Shown: one piece after another, positions 9,955 through 17,342 of the stretch
How positions within the stretch are numbered: the first letter of the stretch is position 1
Layout of the letters: the number at the start of each line of letters is the position of its first letter
Origin: an uncultured Holophagaceae bacterium
GTDB taxonomy: Bacteria; Acidobacteriota; Holophagae; Holophagales; Holophagaceae
Length of the DNA stretch: 26,137 nucleotides
NCBI GenBank assembly: GCA_903876615.1
Contig: CAIRAS010000039.1
Span: forward strand, 1 to 26,137
Direction of reading: 5' to 3'
Notes under the pieces: model-generated
What the model saw: only the letters and a program-made list of their open reading frames with translations
Told to the model about the DNA's origin: nothing
Database searches by the model: none
Program-made: the position numbers and the translations under genes

Positions 9955-11121
9955 ATGCTGCTGCTCATCAAGAACGCCGAGGTCTACGCCCCCGCCCCCG
10001 GCGGCACCTGTGACCTGCTGATCGGCGGCGGGAAGATCCTCCGCATGGAGCCGGACATCCGCATCCCCCGCAAGTACTGCGAGGTCATCGACGGCCGGAA
10101 CCACAAGGCCGTGCCGGGCTTCATCGATGGCCACGTGCACATCATGGGCGGCGGCGGCGAGGGCGGCTTCGCCACCCGCACCCCGGGCCTGCCCCTCACG
10201 GACGCCATCCTGGGCGGGGTCACCACCGTGGTGGGCTGCCTGGGCACCGACGGCTACACGCGCAACATGGCGGGCCTCCTCGCCAAGGCCAAGGGCCTGG
10301 AGGAAGAGGGCCTCAGCACCTTCGTCTACTCCGGCTCCTACGGACTGCCCCTGCGCACCCTCATGCCCAGTCTGGAGGAAGACCTCCTCTTCATCGACAA
10401 GGTGATCGGGGCCGGGGAAGTGGCCCTCTCGGACCACCGCTCCAGCCAGCCCAGCTTCGAGGCCTTCACCCAGCTGGTGGCCATGGCCCGGCGGGGCGGG
10501 ATGCTCTCGGGCAAGGCCGGCATCGTCAACGTCCACCTGGGCGACGGCGCCCGGGGCCTGGACTTCCTGCGGCGCATCGCGGCCGAGACGGAGCTGCCCC
10601 TCACCCAGATGTGGCCCACGCACATCAACCGCAACCCGCACCTCTTCGAGGAGGGCATCGCCCACGCGAAGGCGGGCGGGTTCGTGGACTTCACGACCTC
10701 GACCCTGCCTTCCTACCTCGAGGATGGCGAGATCCCCTGCGCCAAGGCCCTGCGGCGGATGCTGGAGGCCGGCGTGGATCCAGGCCAGATCACATTCACC
10801 TCCGACGGCCAGGGCAGCCTGCCGGACTGGGATCGGAATGGCCGCCTGCAGGACATCTCCGTGGGCCGCGTGACCTCGCTGTTCCCGGCGGTGCGCGAGG
10901 CGGTGCAAGATGAGGGACTGCCTCTGGAGACCGCTCTGCGCGTGATCACCGCCAACCCCGCCCGCATCCTGAAGCTTCGCAGCAAGGGCCAGCTGGCGCC
11001 GGGCATGGATGCCGATATCGTGCTGCTCAGCGCCAAGGACCTGGAAGTCCGCAGCGTCGTGGCCAAGGGCCGCCTGCTGATGAAGGCCGGCCGCCCCCTG
11101 ACCAAGGGGAGGTTTGAGTGA
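9955..11121 (+). CDS. iadA: Isoaspartyl dipeptidase (beta-aspartyl peptidase)
   Basis: This 388-residue amidohydrolase-superfamily enzyme matches IadA (E. coli, 390 residues), which hydrolyses L-isoaspartyl (beta-Asp) dipeptides. Metal ligands are His60 and His62 (DGHVHI), His194 (VNVHLGDG), His223 (PTHINRN) and Asp284 (FTSDGQGS). The substrate-recognition block GGVTTVVGCLGTDGYTRN and SDHRSSQP are conserved. At the position of the carbamylated bridging Lys162 of E. coli this protein has Glu155 (GAGEVALSDHRS). No signal peptide is present, so it is cytoplasmic. It would be the last step in using isoaspartyl dipeptides, including beta-Asp-Arg from cyanophycin. The ATG has CTGGAG five bases upstream. 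The stop overlaps the start of the transporter gene. Confidence 0.9.
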   Translation: MLLLIKNAEVYAPAPGGTCDLLIGGGKILRMEPDIRIPRKYCEVIDGRNHKAVPGFIDGHVHIMGGGGEGGFATRTPGLPLTDAILGGVTTVVGCLGTDGYTRNMAGLLAKAKGLEEEGLSTFVYSGSYGLPLRTLMPSLEEDLLFIDKVIGAGEVALSDHRSSQPSFEAFTQLVAMARRGGMLSGKAGIVNVHLGDGARGLDFLRRIAAETELPLTQMWPTHINRNPHLFEEGIAHAKAGGFVDFTTSTLPSYLEDGEIPCAKALRRMLEAGVDPGQITFTSDGQGSLPDWDRNGRLQDISVGRVTSLFPAVREAVQDEGLPLETALRVITANPARILKLRSKGQLAPGMDADIVLLSAKDLEVRSVVAKGRLLMKAGRPLTKGRFE

Positions 11122-12554
11122 GCACTGCGGCAGCCCCCACTCCGGCGGCGCCCCCCGCCCGGCAGATGCCCCACACCCTAGTGATCGTCGGGGCCCTGAT
11201 CATCCTGGTCCTGGTGCTGTCCTGGCTCATCCCCTCGGGCGAGTACCAGCGCACCGCAGTGGAGACCAGCGAGGGCATCCGGAAGGTCACCATCCCCGGC
11301 ACCTACCACCAGGTGCCCAAGGTCCTCCTGGGCCTCCAGGCCCTGCTGCTGGCCCCCATCAAGGGCTTCCTAGATGGCTCCCTGCTCATCTGCTTCCTGC
11401 TGGTGATCGGCGGAACCTTCGCCGTCTTCCAGGAGACCGGCGCCGTGGAGTCCGGCATCTGCGGGCTGACAGACGTCCTAGCCCGGCGACCCGCCCTGGA
11501 AGGGCTGGTGATCCCGGTCCTGATGACGGTGTTCTCGCTGGCCGGGGGCATCTTCGGCATGGCCGAGGAGATCATCCCCTTCGTGATCATCTTCATCCCC
11601 CTGGCCCGACGCCTGGGCTACGACTCCATCGTCGGCATCTCCATCCCGTTCCTGGGGGCGGCCGCGGGCTTCGCGGCGGCCTTCTTCAACCCCTTCACGG
11701 TCGGCATCGCCCAGAGCATCGCCGGCCTCCCGCTCTACTCCGGCCTGGGCTACCGGCTGGTCACGTGGGTGCTCGGCACCACCGTGGTGATCACCTACGT
11801 GATGATCTACGCCCGCCGCATCAAGCGAGATCCCTCCCTCAGTCCCGTGCGGGAGCTGGACCTCGCCCGGGGCAGCCTGGACGAGACGAGCGCGAGTGCC
11901 GCCTGGGATGCCCGCAAGGTCGCTGCCCTCGTGCTCTTCGCCTTCTGCATGGTCCTGCTTGTGGTGGGGGTGCTGCGCTGGAAGTGGTACATGGAGGAGA
12001 TCGCCGTGCTGTTCTTCGGCATGGGCATCGCCCTCGGTGTGGTGGGCCGCCTCGGCCCCAGCCGCATCGCCTCAGTGTTTGTGACCGGCGCCAAGGACAT
12101 GGTGGGCGTGGTGTTCATCGTGGCCTGCGCCCGAGCCCTGCTGATCATCGCCCAGGACGCCCGCATCATGGACACCATGCTCTTTGCCGCCTCCAAGGCC
12201 ATGGCCGTGCTGCCTCGCGTGGTGGTGGCCCAGGTGATGTTCCTAATCCAGTCGGGCATCAACTTCCTCATCCACTCGGGCACCGCCCAGGCCGCCCTGA
12301 CCATGCCGATCATGGCCCCCCTGGCGGACCTCGTGGGCGTCACCCGCCAGACTGCCGTCTATGCCTTCCAGCTCTGCGAGTTCGTGAACCCCATCCTGCC
12401 CACCTCAGCCGTCACCATGGGCGTGCTGGGCGCCGCGAAGATCCCCTGGGACAAGTGGGCCCGCTGGTTCCTGCCCCTGTTGGTCATCCTGATCCTGCTG
12501 AGCTTCCTGCTGCTGATCCCGCCGGTGCTCTTCTTCCACTGGGGTCCGGCGTGA
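11118..12554 (+). CDS. YfcC-family amino-acid/dicarboxylate transporter
   Basis: The 478-residue protein has about a dozen hydrophobic helices and the features of the YfcC/DcuC-like family (C4-dicarboxylate anaerobic carrier fold, which also includes ArcD-type arginine carriers). Diagnostic stretches are WLIPSGEY near the N-terminus, AGGIFGMAEEIIPF in the middle, and IHSGTAQAALTMPIMAPLADLVGVTRQTAVYAFQLCEFVNPILPTSAVTMGVLGAAKIPWDKW near the C-terminus. It starts with GTG at 11118, inside the iadA stop (GTGA overlap), behind AAGGGGAGG at 11104-11112. This implies tight coupling. Its likely cargo is an amino acid or small peptide linked to the IadA reaction (aspartate, arginine or the dipeptide itself). 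The cargo is inferred from context only. Confidence 0.85.
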   Translation: MSTAAAPTPAAPPARQMPHTLVIVGALIILVLVLSWLIPSGEYQRTAVETSEGIRKVTIPGTYHQVPKVLLGLQALLLAPIKGFLDGSLLICFLLVIGGTFAVFQETGAVESGICGLTDVLARRPALEGLVIPVLMTVFSLAGGIFGMAEEIIPFVIIFIPLARRLGYDSIVGISIPFLGAAAGFAAAFFNPFTVGIAQSIAGLPLYSGLGYRLVTWVLGTTVVITYVMIYARRIKRDPSLSPVRELDLARGSLDETSASAAWDARKVAALVLFAFCMVLLVVGVLRWKWYMEEIAVLFFGMGIALGVVGRLGPSRIASVFVTGAKDMVGVVFIVACARALLIIAQDARIMDTMLFAASKAMAVLPRVVVAQVMFLIQSGINFLIHSGTAQAALTMPIMAPLADLVGVTRQTAVYAFQLCEFVNPILPTSAVTMGVLGAAKIPWDKWARWFLPLLVILILLSFLLLIPPVLFFHWGPA

Positions 12555-14113
12555 GCCTGCGCGCCTTCGGCCTCCTGGCCCTCCTGGCCGGCGGGGCGCT
12601 GGCCCAGGGGAGCGCCCCCGACCCGGCGGCGGACTTCATCCGAGTCAGCGGGATCGAGCCTCTGCCCGCGCCCCTAGCGGCCCTGGTGGACGGTCTGGAG
12701 GCCTCACGCCTTAAGGCTCATATCGCCTTCCTCAGCGATCCCCGGCGGGAGGGCCGGGGCCTGGGCAGCCGGGGCCTGGCTGCCTCCGCAGACTACATCG
12801 AGGGGCAGCTGCGCACCGCCGGCCTCCCGGCCCTGGGGTCATCGCGCCGCCAGGCAGTGCCGCTCCGCCAGATGCAGCCGGGCCAGGGCTCTGTCCGCCT
12901 AAGCCTGGGGGGGCGCAGCCTCGGCTTCCAGGCCGGCAGCAACGCCGTCCTGCCTCCCACCGTTCCCGGCACTCTGAATGCTCCCTGCGTCTATGTGGGC
13001 CTCGGCATCCAGGAGCCGACCCTGGGCCACGACGACTACCGGGGCCTGGATGTGCGCGGCAAGGTCGTCGTCTTCCAGGAAGGCATCCCATCGGGCGCCG
13101 CCTGGCAGAAGCCAGAGCTGCGAGCCAAATACGATTCCGAGCGACCCGCCGACCGCTACGACGCCCGCTTGGCCCTGCTGGAGAAACTGGGGGCCAAGGC
13201 CGCCATCGCCATCGAGGAGGGCCTGGATCAGCGCATCCAGGCGGGCAAGGAACCGGCCCTGCCCTACTTCTTAGCGGCCCCTGGGGTGGTGGTTGCCGGC
13301 GAGCCACCCCTGGCCCGGGTGGCCCTGACGCCCGAGCTTCGGGCCCTGCTGGAGAGCCCCATCGAAGGCACCGCCAGCCTGACCATCCGAGGCCAGGTAA
13401 AAGCCCTCCAGAGCACCAATCTCCTCGTCCGCCTGATGGGCTCCGACCCCGCCCTGCGGGGACAGGCCATCCTCATCGGCGCCCACATGGACCACCTCGG
13501 CATGCCTGCGGGCGTGCTGCATCCCGGTGCCGACGACAACGCCTCGGGCGTGGCCGCCGTGCTGGAGCTGGCCCGGGTGCTGGCCGCCAGCCCCGTACGG
13601 CCCAAGCGCACGCTCCTCTTCGCCTTCTGGACCGGTGAGGAGGAGGGCAAGTTCGGCTCGGGCCACTACACCCGCCACCCCCGCTGGCCCCTGGCCGCCA
13701 CCCAGGCCTACCTGAACCTCGACATGATCGGCCATCCCTGGACCCCCCAAGAGCTGCGGGAGCTGGTCACTGATCCCAGCCTGAAGGCGCCCGAGAAATT
13801 CCTGGAGGGGCTCCAGCCCACCCACTTCGCCGAGCCCGGCCTCTCCACCCGCCACCGGGATCTCGGCCCTGTCGTGGCCCAGGCCGGCCGGGGCACGGGC
13901 ATGTCCCTGCACCTCGACTGGACCGACGGCAAGAGCGGCGGCAGCGACTACCGGGACTTCGCCCGCCTCAACGTGCCGTTCCTGCGCTTCTTCGGCGACT
14001 ACTTCCCGGACTACCACAAACCCGGCGACACCCTGGACCAGCTGGACCCCGAGCAGGTGCGCCGCATGGCCCGCCTCGTCCTAGCCACCGCTTGGCTGCT
14101 GGCCGATCGGTAA
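12551..14113 (+). CDS. Exported M28-family zinc aminopeptidase/peptidase
   Basis: This 520-residue product carries a signal peptide (LRAFGLLALLAGGALA, cut before Gln), a protease-associated-like insert (about 130-250, with GLDVRGKVVVFQEG) and an M28 catalytic domain. The co-catalytic zinc ligands are visible: His312 (GAHMDHLG), Asp328 (GADDNASG), Glu364 with catalytic Glu363 (WTGEEEGKFGS), Asp391 (NLDMIG) and His489 (YHKPGDTLD). M28 enzymes are mostly aminopeptidases. The GTG start at 12551 overlaps the transporter stop (GTGA). It is the final gene of the iadA-transporter-M28 transcription unit. It would work outside the cytoplasm alongside the M14 and S51 peptidases. Specificity cannot be read. 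Confidence 0.88.
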   Translation: MSLRAFGLLALLAGGALAQGSAPDPAADFIRVSGIEPLPAPLAALVDGLEASRLKAHIAFLSDPRREGRGLGSRGLAASADYIEGQLRTAGLPALGSSRRQAVPLRQMQPGQGSVRLSLGGRSLGFQAGSNAVLPPTVPGTLNAPCVYVGLGIQEPTLGHDDYRGLDVRGKVVVFQEGIPSGAAWQKPELRAKYDSERPADRYDARLALLEKLGAKAAIAIEEGLDQRIQAGKEPALPYFLAAPGVVVAGEPPLARVALTPELRALLESPIEGTASLTIRGQVKALQSTNLLVRLMGSDPALRGQAILIGAHMDHLGMPAGVLHPGADDNASGVAAVLELARVLAASPVRPKRTLLFAFWTGEEEGKFGSGHYTRHPRWPLAATQAYLNLDMIGHPWTPQELRELVTDPSLKAPEKFLEGLQPTHFAEPGLSTRHRDLGPVVAQAGRGTGMSLHLDWTDGKSGGSDYRDFARLNVPFLRFFGDYFPDYHKPGDTLDQLDPEQVRRMARLVLATAWLLADR

Positions 14114-14149
14114 CCCAGAACCAGTCCCGGGTATCGTCCAGCCTCAGAC

Positions 14150-14344
14150 TGAAAAGCAGAACCGCAGATGTCGCAGATGGCGCCGCTGCACGCGACCAGG
14201 AGTCGCCATAGCCGGCGCAAAATAAGGAAATGGACGCTGAGGGAAACCGAGGAGCGGAGGAAGCGGAGATTGTCCCAAGTAGGGTGGGTCGGCGCCCGTC
14301 TTTGAAATCTGCGTAATCTGCGACATCTGTGGTTCCGCTTTTCA
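14150..14344. repeat. Fold-back repeat element, 9-bp-period arms (copy 2)
   Basis: The left arm 14150-14178 and right arm 14316-14344 are 29-base inverted repeats with two mismatches. They contain CGCAGAT units spaced 9 bases apart. The 137-base interior holds further short purine-rich repeats (GGAGCGGAGGAAGCGGAG near 14253). It fills the gap between the convergent M28 and alpha/beta hydrolase genes. No gene is supported here. Confidence 0.8.
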
Positions 14345-14381
14345 TCTTGAACGGCTAAGAAGGAACCTCCGCCGGTGAGGC

Positions 14382-15194
14382 TCAGCGCCCCAGCCCTGCC
14401 TCGAAGGCGCGCAGGGCGGTGTGGAAGGCCTGCGGGGCATCCCACATGATCCAGTGCTTGGTGGCAGGGACGTGGATGGCGCGGAAGGCTGGCAGCAGCG
14501 AGAAGCCGTGGATAGCCAGGCTCACCGCCTCCTTGGCGGGGTCGGGGTCCAGGGGCGCCGAGGCCAGGTCCAGCACCGGCAGGCGCAGCTGGGCATGGCG
14601 GCCCCCCAGGATGTCCCCGCACATGCCCCGCAGGTAGGCCTGCAGGGCCGCCGGCGGTATCCGCAGGGCCTCGGCCACCACCTTCTTGGTCTGCTCCTGG
14701 GAGCTGGTCATCAGGCCCAGGAACACCATCAGGGTGGAACCGGGATCCGCGCCCAGGGCGACGGCTGTCGGCTCCAGGTAGGCCGCCGGCAGCGCGCTCA
14801 GGTAGCTGTCCACCAGGAGCAGCCCGCGGAAGGCCGTGGGATCTTCGAGGATGGCCCTGGCACCGACGGGGCCGCCCATGGAGTGGCCGACCACTAGGCA
14901 GGGGACCAGGCCTTCCTGGCGTACCAGCTTGGCGAGATCCTTGGCCACCAGACCAAAGTCCGCCCGCCCTTCCACTTCCGCCGGTCCTGGCGTCCCGCCG
15001 CTGCCGGGCAGGTCCACGCTCAGGACCGTGTGGTCCCGGGACAGCTCCGCAGCCACCTCGGTCCAGACCTCCTTGTTCCCGCCGAAGCCGTGGATCAGCA
15101 GGACCCCTGGCCCCTTGCCGACCTTCGTGAAGGACGGGGGCGCCGCCTGGAGGCAGAGGGTGGCGAGACAGATCAGGAGCAGGCGATGGCCCAT
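14382..15194 (-). CDS. Exported alpha/beta-fold hydrolase
   Basis: The product has 270 residues and an alpha/beta-hydrolase core. The oxyanion-hole segment is LLIHGFGGNKEVW (33-45), the nucleophile elbow GHSMGG has Ser105, and the likely catalytic His lies in ATKHWIMWDAP near the C-terminus. A short signal peptide (RLLLICLATLCLQAA) predicts export. It is shorter than many esterases but complete. It lies 38 bases downstream of the CapA-like gene on the same strand, so the two probably share a transcript. Substrate is unknown; ester or C-C hydrolase activity is equally possible. The ATG at 15194 follows a GAGG. Confidence 0.8.
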   Translation of the reverse strand: MGHRLLLICLATLCLQAAPPSFTKVGKGPGVLLIHGFGGNKEVWTEVAAELSRDHTVLSVDLPGSGGTPGPAEVEGRADFGLVAKDLAKLVRQEGLVPCLVVGHSMGGPVGARAILEDPTAFRGLLLVDSYLSALPAAYLEPTAVALGADPGSTLMVFLGLMTSSQEQTKKVVAEALRIPPAALQAYLRGMCGDILGGRHAQLRLPVLDLASAPLDPDPAKEAVSLAIHGFSLLPAFRAIHVPATKHWIMWDAPQAFHTALRAFEAGLGR

Positions 15195-15232
15195 GGCGAC
15201 CTCAAGGATGAGCCTTCAGGATCGCAGGAAGC

Positions 15233-16561
15233 TCAGGGAAGCTGGACCTCGCCGTACCAGCCCTTGAGGGTGATCTTCGTACCGTAGGGCGCCGAGAGCT
15301 TCTGCAGGAGGGCGAGGATCTCGGCTCCGCGCTTGGTGCTGGCCAGGCGGGGCACACCGTAGAGCGGGCCTTCGTCGTCGATGGTCACCGGCAGCAGTTG
15401 GATGCGCTTGAGCCTGCCCTGGTTCAGGGTCATGCGCACCAGGACTGTCTCCAGCACCTCGCGGGACTCCCGGAGGTCGAAGACCGAGACATTCGCCGGC
15501 CGGGGCATCTCAATGTCCCGCTGGTGGATGAGGTCCACGGGGATTCGTTCGGGGGTGCGGTACTGATAGATAAAATCACCCAGGCTGTAGAAGATGGGCC
15601 GACCCTTGTAGAGCTCGATGCCCCGCAGCACGTGGGGGCCCGTGCCGAGCACCATATCTGCCCCGGCCTCGATGGCGCGGCGGAACATGATCTCCTCGTT
15701 GGGCGGGGTGGTGTCCTGGATGCCGTAGGCGCGGTGGTGGGTCACGTCGTGGTTGTGGAGCGACACCAGCAGCAGGTCGTTGCGGCGCCGGGCCAGCAGG
15801 ATGTCGTCCTCCATGGCCAGCACATCGCTCTCCAGGGGGCCTTCCACCTTCTCCACCTTGCCGTCCCGCACCGCCAGGATCACCGCGGGATCGATGGTGG
15901 AGAGGGAGGGCCCGCTGGCATCCTTGCTGCGGTACTTCGCCGTCCAGTAGCGCATGTAGGACAGCAGGGCCACGCGGGTCTTGTGGCCCGCCAGCTCCAG
16001 GCGGCCCGGGGCGTGCGCCTCGGCCAGGGTGCTGCCAGCGCCCGCATAGGTGATGTTGGACTGGTCCAGGGACTTGAGGCTCTCCTTGAGGCCCTCGGGG
16101 CCGAAGTCCAGGGCGTGGTTGTTGGCCACGCTCACCAGGTTGATGCCGGTGCGGGCCAGCTCCCAGCGGAAGGCTACGGGCGCCCGGAAGTTGTAGAAGG
16201 GCCGCTGGAGGTCCGGCCGGTCGTTTAGCGAGAACTCCATGTTGCCGTAGGCCACATCGGCTTCCTGCATGAGGCGCAGAAGGCCCGCACGCTCCGGCGC
16301 TTCCAGCTGGCTGATGGGCTCGTTGAAGATCATGTCCCCCACCGCCGTCACCACCAGGTCGCCCGGCTCTTCCTTGAGCAGCTCTGTGATGCGGCCTGCC
16401 CAGTCGATGCGCTCGGGCTTCTCCTGGAGCTGGAGGATCCGCCGGTAGACCGAGCGGGGATCATCCTTCGCAGACTCCGGCCTTGTCTGGGCGACGGCGG
16501 GCAGCCCGCACAGCAGCAGCGCCATGGCCAGGACTCGATGGACTCGGGGCGTCCCGGGCAT
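15233..16561 (-). CDS. Exported CapA-family (PGA_cap) metallophosphatase-like protein
   Basis: This 442-residue protein belongs to the CapA/PgsA-type family (PGA_cap domain), a calcineurin-like metal-binding fold linked in some bacteria to poly-gamma-glutamate capsule production. Motifs in order are VTAVGDMIFNEP, VAYGNMEFSLND, SVANNHALDFG, LLVSLHNHDVTH and LGTGPHVLRGIELYKGRPIFYSLGDFIY. The N-terminus (RVLAMALLLCGLPAVAQ) is a signal peptide. I start at the ATG 16561, with a strong GCAGGAGGT just upstream. An extension to 16633 would read through the candidate promoter. No capB/capC ligase genes are in the window, so a capsule role is not supported. A general periplasmic phosphoesterase role is equally likely. 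Confidence 0.87.
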   Translation of the reverse strand: MPGTPRVHRVLAMALLLCGLPAVAQTRPESAKDDPRSVYRRILQLQEKPERIDWAGRITELLKEEPGDLVVTAVGDMIFNEPISQLEAPERAGLLRLMQEADVAYGNMEFSLNDRPDLQRPFYNFRAPVAFRWELARTGINLVSVANNHALDFGPEGLKESLKSLDQSNITYAGAGSTLAEAHAPGRLELAGHKTRVALLSYMRYWTAKYRSKDASGPSLSTIDPAVILAVRDGKVEKVEGPLESDVLAMEDDILLARRRNDLLLVSLHNHDVTHHRAYGIQDTTPPNEEIMFRRAIEAGADMVLGTGPHVLRGIELYKGRPIFYSLGDFIYQYRTPERIPVDLIHQRDIEMPRPANVSVFDLRESREVLETVLVRMTLNQGRLKRIQLLPVTIDDEGPLYGVPRLASTKRGAEILALLQKLSAPYGTKITLKGWYGEVQLP

Positions 16562-16594
16562 GGTGACCTCCTGCGGGGAATGTGGATCTGCGCA

Positions 16595-16623
16595 ATTTTG
16601 TTTCATCCAGTGACTTCCTGCAA
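16595..16623 (-). promoter_or_regulatory. Candidate promoter for the CapA-like gene
   Basis: Read on the - strand, TTGCAG (16623-16618) and CAAAAT (16600-16595) are separated by 17 bases, a partial sigma-70-type match. The start codon lies 34 bases downstream of the -10 box. The segment is locally AT-rich. Confidence 0.33.
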
Positions 16624-16661
16624 AGTATTTCAATCAGCGCACCGAGGTTCCCCCTGGGCCT

Positions 16662-16667
16662 TATCCT
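16662..16667 (+). promoter_or_regulatory. Possible leaderless -10 box for the methyltransferase
   Basis: TATCCT ends 6 bases before the ATG at 16674, so transcription could begin at or next to the start codon. The GGAG at 16668-16671 is only two bases from the ATG, too close to act as a normal ribosome binding site. Confidence 0.3.
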
Positions 16668-16673
16668 GGAGCC

Positions 16674-17264
16674 ATGACCACCCATCCGGACTACTGGAAT
16701 CGCATCTACGAGGACGAGGGCCGTCCCGGCTGGGACATGGACCGGGCCACACCGCTGGTGGAGGAGCTCCTGGGTCTGGCCCTGCCCCTGGGTCTGCACC
16801 CCGGCAGCGACCTGGTGGTGCCGGGATGCGGCTACGGCCATGACGCCGTCGAACTGGAGAGCAAGGGCTTCTCCGTCACGGGCCTGGACTTCGCCCCCAT
16901 CGCCATCCAGGGCGCCATGCACCGCTATGGTGACCGCGTCAGCTGGTCCCAGGCCGACTGGTTCAGCACCCACCTGGGGCCCTGGGACGGCATCTTCGAC
17001 CACACCTGCTTCGTGGCCATGGATCCCGCCCGACGCCCTGCCTACGTGGACGCCTGCGCGGAACACCTGCGCCCCGGCGGCTTTTGGCTGGCCGCGCTCT
17101 TCCACAATGTGAACGGCCGCCCCGGCCCACCCCATGCCCTGCCCATGGCGGAGATGCGGCACTTGGCCGAGGCCCGCTTCGAGGTGCTGCACCTGGCCGA
17201 GGCCCAGCAGAGCCACCCCCGCCGGGCTGGCCGCGAGTACCTGCTGGTGGCGCGCCGCCGCTGA
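16674..17264 (+). CDS. TPMT-like SAM-dependent methyltransferase
   Basis: The 196-residue product resembles the thiopurine S-methyltransferase family. It starts with the family-type DYWNRIYEDEGRPGWDMDRATP. The SAM-binding motif I is VVPGCGYGHD (48-57), followed by VTGLDFAPIAI and a motif IV region FDHTCFVAMDP. LRPGGFWLAALFH is the post-motif strand. Family members methylate thiols, halides, selenium or tellurium species; the acceptor here cannot be told. It is divergent from the CapA-like gene and 78 bases upstream of the ABC importer operon. It is cytoplasmic and has no signal. Confidence 0.82.
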   Translation: MTTHPDYWNRIYEDEGRPGWDMDRATPLVEELLGLALPLGLHPGSDLVVPGCGYGHDAVELESKGFSVTGLDFAPIAIQGAMHRYGDRVSWSQADWFSTHLGPWDGIFDHTCFVAMDPARRPAYVDACAEHLRPGGFWLAALFHNVNGRPGPPHALPMAEMRHLAEARFEVLHLAEAQQSHPRRAGREYLLVARRR

Positions 17265-17342
17265 GGCCGCCCCTCATTCAGCCCCCAGCCGCCGGGAGGC
17301 TGGCCTAGAATGGATGCAACCGTACCTATCCAGGAGTCCCCC

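Noticed and set aside
11114..12550. First half of a 999-residue frame running across the transporter gene
   Set aside because: In this frame the first 480 residues are Pro/Arg/His/Gly-rich shadow of the transporter. Only the part from the GTG at 12551 encodes a real protein (M28 peptidase).
14011..14345. Frames through the second repeat element giving His/Leu/Arg-rich peptides
   Set aside because: The peptides reflect the 9-base repeat units and not a conserved protein; there is no ribosome binding site or domain.
16562..16633. N-terminal extension of the CapA-like gene to an upstream ATG
   Set aside because: The extension is hydrophilic, precedes a clear signal peptide and runs through the candidate promoter. 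The ATG at 16561 has a strong ribosome binding site.
17285..17303. CCAGCC/GGCTGG inverted repeat between the methyltransferase and the binding-protein gene
   Set aside because: It has only 6 bp with a 7-base loop in GC-rich DNA and no T-run, so it is likely chance.
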